From Nocardiopsis sp. N85 (GTDB taxonomy: Bacteria > Actinomycetota > Actinomycetes > Streptosporangiales > Streptosporangiaceae), in contig NZ_JARBUT010000001.1 in the NCBI RefSeq assembly GCF_028882275.1, forward strand, positions 744,001 to 808,000: a stretch of 64,000 bases of DNA. Direction: 5' to 3'. Below are positions 59,190 to 64,000 of the stretch, in pieces (position 1 is the first letter of the stretch; every line of letters begins with the position of its first letter). Under the pieces are notes generated by a model. It saw only the letters and a list, made by a program, of their open reading frames with translations, was not told the origin of the DNA and did no database searches. A program made the position numbers and the translations under genes.

Positions 59190-59974
59190 ACCTCACCGCT
59201 CTCGCCCTCACCTTCGCCGTCTCGGCGGGGGCACTGGCCGTGCTCATGCTCGGGACCTTCGCCGTCGGGCGACGGCTGGGCCGGCACAGCGTGGTCGACG
59301 TCGCCTGGGGGCCCGGGTTCGTGCTGGTGGCGCTGCTCGCGCTGGTCACCGCCACCGGAGACCCGGGCCGCTCCTGGCCGCTGCTCGTCCTGACCGCCGT
59401 GTGGGGCCTGCGCCTGGCCGTCCACATCGGTCGCCGCTCCCGGGGCGCGAAGGAGGACCCCCGCTACGAACGCCTGCTCTCCAAGGCGCCCGGGGACCCC
59501 GACCTGTACGCGCTGCGCGTCGTGTACCTGCTCCAGGGCGCGCTGATCTGGCTGATCTCGGCGCCGATCCAGGTGGCCGCGCACGCCCCCGCCCCGCTCG
59601 GCGGGTGGGCCGTGGCGGGTGTCGCCCTGTGGGTGATCGGATTCGTCTTCGAGGCCGTGGGCGACGCCCAACTGGCCGCCTTCCGCCGTGATCCGGCCAA
59701 CCGGGGCCGGATCATGGACCGGGGTCTGTGGGCGTGGACCCGGCACCCCAACTACTTCGGTGACGCCTGCGTGTGGTGGGGGCTGTTCCTCGTCGCGGTC
59801 TCGGGAAGCCCGTGGACGCTGCTCACCCTGCCCGCCCCGGTGGTCATGACGTACCTGCTCACCCGGGGCTCGGGGCAGCGACTGCTCGACGAGCACATGC
59901 GGGGACGTCCCGGATGGGCCGAGTACGAGGCCCGCACGAGCGCCTTCGTGCCCCTGCCGCCCCGGCGGTCCTGA
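59186..59974 (+). CDS. DUF1295 membrane protein (steroid-reductase-like) of lipid operon
   Basis: The 262-residue protein from GTG 59186 (GTGA overlap) has about six membrane spans. MDRGLWAWTRHPNYFGDACVWWGLFL (positions 176-201) contains the RHPNYxG motif of the DUF1295/ICMT/steroid 5-alpha-reductase-like superfamily. Such proteins reduce double bonds in lipids using NAD(P)H or methylate. As the last gene of the operon it would supply the reductive step after methylation, or act on the intermediate. That role is inferred from family and place. Confidence 0.88.
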   Translation: MNLTALALTFAVSAGALAVLMLGTFAVGRRLGRHSVVDVAWGPGFVLVALLALVTATGDPGRSWPLLVLTAVWGLRLAVHIGRRSRGAKEDPRYERLLSKAPGDPDLYALRVVYLLQGALIWLISAPIQVAAHAPAPLGGWAVAGVALWVIGFVFEAVGDAQLAAFRRDPANRGRIMDRGLWAWTRHPNYFGDACVWWGLFLVAVSGSPWTLLTLPAPVVMTYLLTRGSGQRLLDEHMRGRPGWAEYEARTSAFVPLPPRRS

Positions 59975-60197
59975 GTCCGACGCGCGATCCCCGCCGGAGG
60001 CGTCGCGCTCCACCGGGGACGGCACCGGCCGGACGGGGCGGATGTCCGGGGCGGACGGGTCCGCCTCGGTGATCGGGTCCGCGGTGACGCGGGGCACGGG
60101 GACGTCTCGGATCCGGGCCGGGGCCGTGGCGGTGTCGACCGGGGCGCGGGTCGGCGCCTGGGGAAGCGGTGCCGACCCGCGCCACCGGGAACTTCCC

Positions 60198-60216
60198 TGA
60201 GGTTAGCCTGCCCTTG
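60198..60216. promoter_or_regulatory. Iron-box-like sequence without a gene
   Basis: TGAGGTTAGCCTGCCCTTG matches 15 of 19 positions of the DmdR/IdeR iron-box consensus TWAGGTWAGSCTWACCTWA. No coding gene starts downstream on either strand, because flanking genes converge here. Confidence 0.4.
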
Positions 60217-60273
60217 TCCTTCGCGGTGATCGTTCGGGAACATCGGCGGATCCCGCCGGGCCCCGGCTCCGCC

Positions 60274-60314
60274 CGCCGCTGTCCACCCGGCGGTGTCCAT
60301 TCGGCGGTGTCCAT
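60274..60314 (+). repeat. 14-bp tandem repeat, three units
   Basis: Two units CGGCGGTGTCCATT/C (60288-60301 and 60302-60315) are almost identical and a degenerate unit CGCCGCTGTCCACC precedes them (60274-60287). The short period and location in a gap suggest slippage or a protein-binding array. Confidence 0.5.
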
Positions 60315-60340
60315 CCCGAAAAGGGGGGACGCGTACGGTC

Positions 60341-60386
60341 GGGCGGCGCTCACACGTCGACCCCCCGGTCCGAGTGAGCGCCGCCC
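60341..60386 (-). terminator. Hairpin after the secreted-protein gene
   Basis: GGGCGGCGCTCAC (60341-60353) pairs perfectly with GTGAGCGCCGCCC (60374-60386), 82 bp past the minus-strand stop at 60468, with a 20-base loop. It is a plausible terminator in the convergent gap. Confidence 0.5.
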
Positions 60387-60467
60387 GGACCGGCCGGGGC
60401 GGTCGCCGCCACCCGCGCGCCGACCGCCGGGAGCCCCTGTCGCCCCGGCGGCCGACCCGCTTCGGGG

Positions 60468-61178
60468 TCAGACGGGGGTGATGCCCTCGACGACCTTCAG
60501 CACCTCGTCGTGGTCGCCCACCGGCTCGACGTACTCCTCGGAGTACTCCTCGTCCCACTCCGGGGCCCACAGGAACACGGTCAGCACGACGCCCGGCTCG
60601 GGCACCCACAGGGCGTCGGTGTCGGTGTAGAAGCCCGTCCCCGACTCCAGCTCGCGGACGTCCTGGCCCTCGAAGTACTCCTCGACCGTCACGTCCTGGA
60701 ACTCGGTCAGGTAGGACTCCACGTCCTCGACGCGGTCGTCGCGCTGCACGCTCACGGTCAGCCCACCGCCCCACAGCGCGAACCGGTCGGCCGGATCACC
60801 GTTCTGGTCGGGCCAGGTCTCCAGTTCGATGCCGTCGGGGTCGATCCACACCCGGCTCGTTTCGAGGGGCCACTCCTCCTCGTCGTCCTCCCAGACGGAG
60901 TCGAACGGCTCACCGCCCGCGAACTCCGGCACGTAGCCGATCTCGAACCCGTCCAGCGGCCCCTCGGCCGGGGTGTACCCCTCGGCCTCCAGGTAGGGCA
61001 GGGCCTCCTCCAGGGTGATGCCCTTGACGTAGGGGCCGGTGCACTCGCCCCAGTCCCGCGGGGGGTCGACGGGGTCGGCGAACGCGCCGCTCAGAGGGAG
61101 CAGTACCGCGGCCGTCACCGCGCTCGCGGCCATGGCCGATCCCGTGGCGGTCAACAGGGTCCTGGTAGAAGAGCGCAT
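60468..61178 (-). CDS. Secreted acidic protein of unknown function
   Basis: From ATG 61178 (AAGGAAGGA upstream) the protein has 236 residues. A signal peptide of about 32 residues (MRSSTRTLLTATGSAMAAS, then hydrophobic core and GAFADP) is followed by a very acidic mature domain. It starts DPPRDWGECTGPYVKGITLEE (positions 37-57; one Cys) and holds repeated Glu/Asp/Trp/Pro-rich stretches (EFAGGEPFDSVWEDDEEEW, DDRVEDVESYLTEFQDVT). A PASTA-like or protease-inhibitor-like fold is not obvious. I do not recognise the family. It is monocistronic. Confidence 0.72.
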   Translation of the reverse strand: MRSSTRTLLTATGSAMAASAVTAAVLLPLSGAFADPVDPPRDWGECTGPYVKGITLEEALPYLEAEGYTPAEGPLDGFEIGYVPEFAGGEPFDSVWEDDEEEWPLETSRVWIDPDGIELETWPDQNGDPADRFALWGGGLTVSVQRDDRVEDVESYLTEFQDVTVEEYFEGQDVRELESGTGFYTDTDALWVPEPGVVLTVFLWAPEWDEEYSEEYVEPVGDHDEVLKVVEGITPV

Positions 61179-61336
61179 GAGAGTCCTTCCTTCGCCGGCG
61201 GGCGTCGCCGTCACCCCTTCTGTCGCTCCCCGACACCCCCTCGGTTCGTGACGGAACGTGAAACCCCGGGTTCTGGCCGGATGCGGACACGCCGCCGCCC
61301 GGGGCGCGCGGGCCCCGGGCGGCGAGAAGGCGCGGA

Positions 61337-62122
61337 TCAGACCGTGGGGATCGCCCCGCCGTCCACCCGGATGATCGACCCGGTGATGTAACCGGCCTGC
61401 TCGCTCGCCAGGAACGCCGCCACCGCCCCGTACTCCTCGACCCGGCCGTACCGGCCCACCGGGATCGTCGCGGCGGCGTCGCGCTCGACCTCCGCCGCGG
61501 TGCGCCCCTCCCGCTCGGCGCGCGCCCGGTCCAGGGCGTCGGTGCGGGCCGTGGCGATCCGGCCCGGGACGATGACGTTCGCCGTCACCCCGTCCGCGGC
61601 CACCTCACCGGACACCGTCTTGGACCAGGAGTGCAGGGACGCCCGCAGCGTGTTGGACACCCCCAGGGTCGGGATGGGCGCGATCGGCCCGGACGAGGTG
61701 CTCGTGATGATCCGGCCCCAGCCGCGTTCGCGCATGCGGCCGACGACGGCGTCGGTCAACCGGATCACCGGCAGCACCATCGCCCCGTACATCTGCTCCC
61801 ACAGTTCCGGGTCGCGCCCGAGCGCGGGGGAGGGCGGCGGGCCGCCGGTGTTGTTGACCAGGATGTCCACCGACCCCAGCGTGTCGGCCACGTGCGCGGC
61901 CACCTCCTCGGCGCGGCCGTGGTCGGCCAGGTCCCACTCCACCGACATCGCCGACGTCCCGTGGGCGTCGCAGTCCTCCACGACCTTCGTCAGACGCTCC
62001 CGGTCACGACCGGTGACCGCCACGTTCACACCCTCGGCGGCCAGGGCCACGGCGATCGCCCGACCCAGTCCCGAACTCGCCGCCGTCACCAACGCGGTCC
62101 TGCCCGCGATCCCCAGATCCAT
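61337..62122 (-). CDS. SDR-family oxidoreductase
   Basis: The 261-residue protein from ATG 62122 has TAASSGLGRAIAVALAAEGV (cofactor loop, about 14-33), VNNTGGPP (about 91-98; the usual NNAG with Thr for Ala), a TSTSSG active-site Ser region and a region with SNTLRASLHSWSKTVSGE in which the catalytic Tyr of YxxxK is not evident. The C-terminus RVDGGAIPTV is typical. The missing YxxxK Tyr makes it atypical; it belongs to the divergent 'SDR with NNTGGP' group in which a conserved Ser/Asn is used differently. Its substrate is unknown. Confidence 0.85.
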   Translation of the reverse strand: MDLGIAGRTALVTAASSGLGRAIAVALAAEGVNVAVTGRDRERLTKVVEDCDAHGTSAMSVEWDLADHGRAEEVAAHVADTLGSVDILVNNTGGPPPSPALGRDPELWEQMYGAMVLPVIRLTDAVVGRMRERGWGRIITSTSSGPIAPIPTLGVSNTLRASLHSWSKTVSGEVAADGVTANVIVPGRIATARTDALDRARAEREGRTAAEVERDAAATIPVGRYGRVEEYGAVAAFLASEQAGYITGSIIRVDGGAIPTV

Positions 62123-62234
62123 TGTGCTCCGTTCCCCTTCCGGGGGTCCCACGCCCCCGCACGACCTTCGCGGCGTTCCGGCATCCTCCCAGCCGTGCGT
62201 CCCCAAGGGAACCCGTGGGCGCGCCCCGGCCGCC

Positions 62235-63446
62235 TCAGCCCACCACGACCCCCTCCCCGTGTTCCGCGACGATCCGCGCCCGGTGCGCCGCCAGGCGGGA
62301 GGTGCGGTTCACGGTCACGGCCCCGACCGTGCGACCGTCCCGGTGCTGGGAGATCTCCACACGGCGCCGCTCGGGGTCGTACTCGTGCACCTCGACCCGG
62401 TCGGCCGCACCGGGCAGCCCCACCGCCCGCACGCGCACCCCGTACTGGTCGGACCAGAAGGAGGGCGGCGGCACCGGCCCCGGGGGCGGGCCGCCCACCA
62501 GGGTCGCCGCCGCCGTGTCGGCGTGGTCCACCGCCCCGCTCCAGTGCCCGATCACCAGGTGGGAGGGCGCCCCCGGGTAGGGGAGGGGGTGCGGCGCGGC
62601 CGCCGCGTCCCCCACCACCACGATCCCCTCCACGGGGCGGCCCTCCTCGTCCAGGGCCCTGCGGCGATGGTCGCAGCGCAGCCCGCCGGAGTGCGTTCCC
62701 AGACCCGATCCCCGGGTCCAGTCGGTGGCGGGGCGCGCCCCCAGGGCCGTGACCACCGTCCGCGCGCGGATCCGGGTGCCGTCGGACAGTTCGACCCCGG
62801 TCACCCGTCGCGACCCGGAGAACCCGGTCACGGTCACCCCGGTGCGCAGCGACACCCCGGCCTCGGTCTGGAGCCGGGCGACCAGCGCGCCCACCTCGGC
62901 GCCCACCGTCCGTCGCATCGGAAGTCGGTCCCGGCACACCAGGGCGACCGGTGCCCCCGCCTCCCGGGCGGCCGACGCGATCTCGCACCCCAGGAACCCG
63001 CCGCCGACCACCAGCAGGGGGTCGCCCTCGGCCAGGGCCGCGCGCAGCCGGGCGGCGTCGTCGAGTCCCCGCAGGGTGAGCACGCCCTGTGCGGGGGTCG
63101 GCCCTGGCCAGGGGACGGCGGTGGCGCCGGTCGCGATGACCAGTCCCTCGTAGGACTGCGCGGAACCGTCGTCCAGGAGCACCCGGCGGGCCGCCCGGTC
63201 CAGCCGGACCGCCGCCCGCCCCGACCGCACCTCCACGTCGGCCGGCACGGGCAGGGCGGCGGCCTCGGGCGCGAGTCTCCCGGTCAGCACCTCCTTGGAC
63301 AGCGGGGGTCGGTCGTAGGGGGCGTGGGGCTCGTTCCCGATGAGGACGAGCCGTCCCGCGAACCCCCGATCGCGCAGCGCCGTCGCGGTCCGCAGACCGG
63401 CGATCCCCGCCCCCACGACGACGATGGAGGAGGGGCCGCCGCTCAC
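62235..63446 (-). CDS. FAD-dependent ferredoxin reductase (P450-type electron transfer)
   Basis: The 403-residue protein from GTG 63446 has VVVGAGIAGLRTATALRDRG (FAD motif, 10-29). HAPYDRPPLSKEVL (about 42-55) is the mark of rhodocoxin/putidaredoxin reductase-like enzymes. VVGGGFLGCEIASAAREAG (about 147-165) is the NADH-binding motif and VVVGDAAAAPHPLPYPGAPS (about 288-307) is the second flavin motif. It passes electrons from NAD(P)H to a ferredoxin, which here is the next gene (GTGA overlap). The usual client is a P450 or Rieske oxygenase, not present in the window. Confidence 0.9.
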   Translation of the reverse strand: MSGGPSSIVVVGAGIAGLRTATALRDRGFAGRLVLIGNEPHAPYDRPPLSKEVLTGRLAPEAAALPVPADVEVRSGRAAVRLDRAARRVLLDDGSAQSYEGLVIATGATAVPWPGPTPAQGVLTLRGLDDAARLRAALAEGDPLLVVGGGFLGCEIASAAREAGAPVALVCRDRLPMRRTVGAEVGALVARLQTEAGVSLRTGVTVTGFSGSRRVTGVELSDGTRIRARTVVTALGARPATDWTRGSGLGTHSGGLRCDHRRRALDEEGRPVEGIVVVGDAAAAPHPLPYPGAPSHLVIGHWSGAVDHADTAAATLVGGPPPGPVPPPSFWSDQYGVRVRAVGLPGAADRVEVHEYDPERRRVEISQHRDGRTVGAVTVNRTSRLAAHRARIVAEHGEGVVVG

Positions 63447-63640
63447 GCGGGGCCTCCCTCGACCGTGACGGCCCGCACCGGGCAGGCCGCCGCCGCTCGG
63501 GCGACCTCGGCGGCCGGGGTCGCCTCCGGTGCCGGGTCGTACACGAGGTTCTCGTCGTCGTCGAAGGAGAAGACGCCCGGGGCGGCGAAGACGCACTGGC
63601 CGTGGTTCGCGCAGCGGGTCCGGTCGACGTGGATTCTCAC
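63443..63640 (-). CDS. Ferredoxin, [3Fe-4S] type
   Basis: This 65-residue protein has CANHGQC (CX5C) and a later ACPVRA, giving three cysteines in the CX5C...CP pattern of the [3Fe-4S] ferredoxins that feed cytochrome P450s. Overlaps at both ends (GTGA with its reductase and with the PNPOx-like gene) show one operon. It would shuttle electrons from the reductase at 62235 to an oxygenase. Confidence 0.92.
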   Translation of the reverse strand: MRIHVDRTRCANHGQCVFAAPGVFSFDDDENLVYDPAPEATPAAEVARAAAACPVRAVTVEGGPA

Positions 63641-64000
63641 GGGTGCACTTCCTCTGTCCGCGGTTCGTGGAGGGGGACGGGCGGGTTGAAGCGGGAGGGG
63701 TCGGGCGGGTCGGGGGCCAGGAGGCCGGCGGCGTCGGTGGCCACGACCCGTTCCACGGTGAACTCGATCGTGCGTCCGGTCCCCTCCGGATCCCCGTCCC
63801 ACACGATCCGGGCGGCCCCGCTCAGCCGTAGCACCGCGCCGGTCCCCCAGTCGGGGAACAGCAGGCCGGCCCGGGGCCGGACCCACAGGTTGCCCAGGGT
63901 GTTGAACATGGCGTTGCCGACGTAGTCGGGCCAGGAGAGCACGGTGGACGAGTGGACCCGGACGAAGCCCGGGGCGCCGCCCCGGTGGTTGGCGTCGGCG
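63637..64000 (-). CDS. PNPOx-like FMN protein (N-terminus beyond window)
   Basis: The visible 121 residues are the C-terminal part of a pyridoxamine-phosphate-oxidase-like protein. A segment equal to ADANHRGGAPGFVRV is followed by VGNAMFNTLGNLWVRPRAGL and LFPDWGTGAVLRLSGAARIV, the FMN-site half-barrel of this family. The gene runs off the right edge. It overlaps the ferredoxin start (GTGA), so oxidase-fold protein, ferredoxin and reductase form one unit. Such proteins bind FMN, F420 or heme. Confidence 0.85.
   Translation of the reverse strand, partial: ADANHRGGAPGFVRVHSSTVLSWPDYVGNAMFNTLGNLWVRPRAGLLFPDWGTGAVLRLSGAARIVWDGDPEGTGRTIEFTVERVVATDAAGLLAPDPPDPSRFNPPVPLHEPRTEEVHP

Larger units (their letters stand above)
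59975..60467. other. 493-bp gap between convergent genes with several short elements
   Basis: It contains an iron-box-like sequence (60198-60216), a triple 14-bp tandem repeat (60274-60314) and a hairpin (60341-60386). No gene is supported. Frames here are long only because of base composition. Confidence 0.5.

Noticed and set aside
61500..63689. Long plus-strand frame opposite the SDR and ferredoxin-reductase genes
   Set aside because: The minus strand here encodes obvious Rossmann enzymes and a ferredoxin. The plus frame is low-complexity.

Overview
This window is one stretch of a very high G+C actinomycete chromosome. The evidence is the near-exclusive G/C third codon positions, frequent GTG starts, chains of ATGA/GTGA gene overlaps, a WhiJ-like XRE regulator paired with a DUF397 protein, a gpgS-folP2 type gene pair and dense XRE/TetR/MarR regulators. 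A Nocardiopsis-like member of the Streptosporangiales is my best guess from protein style, but no rRNA or other marker here proves it.

Left edge (1-3.8 kb) looks like the end of a mobile or island region. It holds a WhiJ-like XRE/DUF397 pair, two small coupled unknown genes, a decayed regulator remnant, a markedly lower-G+C Shedu (DUF4263) anti-phage nuclease gene, and then a stranded 3' half of a tRNA-Pro gene, as expected for an integration scar. An intact tRNA-Pro(GGG) lies at 14.07 kb and shares 41 of 45 bases with that scar.

3.9-18.2 kb: a small P-loop kinase; a fulvocin C-like eight-cysteine bacteriocin precursor divergent from a TetA-like MFS pump; an MFS/TetR/SDR group with related palindromes in front of all three genes; an XRE-TPR regulator; a methyltransferase; the tRNA-Pro; a divergent MarR pair sharing two palindromic operators; a DUF421 membrane protein; a small secreted protein; an FMO-like flavoprotein followed by a degenerate tandem repeat.

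18.2-23.7 kb is the most unusual part. It holds a stand-alone OLD-type TOPRIM protein and, divergently, a Crp/Fnr regulator, a class III nucleotidyl-cyclase homology protein, a two-TM protein, and a small protein sharing a repeated glycine-rich amyloid-like motif with the two-TM protein. A single-TM low-complexity protein follows. I read this as a candidate cyclic-nucleotide signalling or conflict module.

23.8-34.5 kb: a glutathionyl-hydroquinone-reductase homologue; a 3-kb cassette (MFS, thioredoxin-reductase-like flavoprotein, XRE-cupin regulator) bracketed by two inverted copies of a MITE-like palindromic repeat; LysR/EamA; a PHBH-type monooxygenase with its TetR; then a GntR(FCD) regulator and an ethanolamine permease. 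34.7-40.1 kb continues that catabolic locus: a glutamine-synthetase-like gamma-glutamyl ligase, ALDH, SDR and class I amidotransferase hydrolase, plus a frameshifted PfkB kinase. Together these fit a gamma-glutamylated ethanolamine pathway.

40.6-44.4 kb is a coupled operon with a structured leader (GpgS, FolP2-like, LigB-like, RibD/Rv2671-like, unknown). 44.4-54.5 kb holds PrsW-like protease, anchored proteins, a zinc alcohol dehydrogenase, a YcaQ-like glycosylase, a beta-propeller protein, an aminoglycoside-phosphotransferase-fold kinase and a PAP2/diacylglycerol-kinase fusion. 54.7-60.0 kb is a tight five-gene lipid-modification operon (flavin oxidase, DUF1365, two cyclopropane-synthase-type methyltransferases, DUF1295). 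The right edge has a secreted protein, an SDR and a ferredoxin reductase/ferredoxin/PNPOx-like operon that runs off the window.
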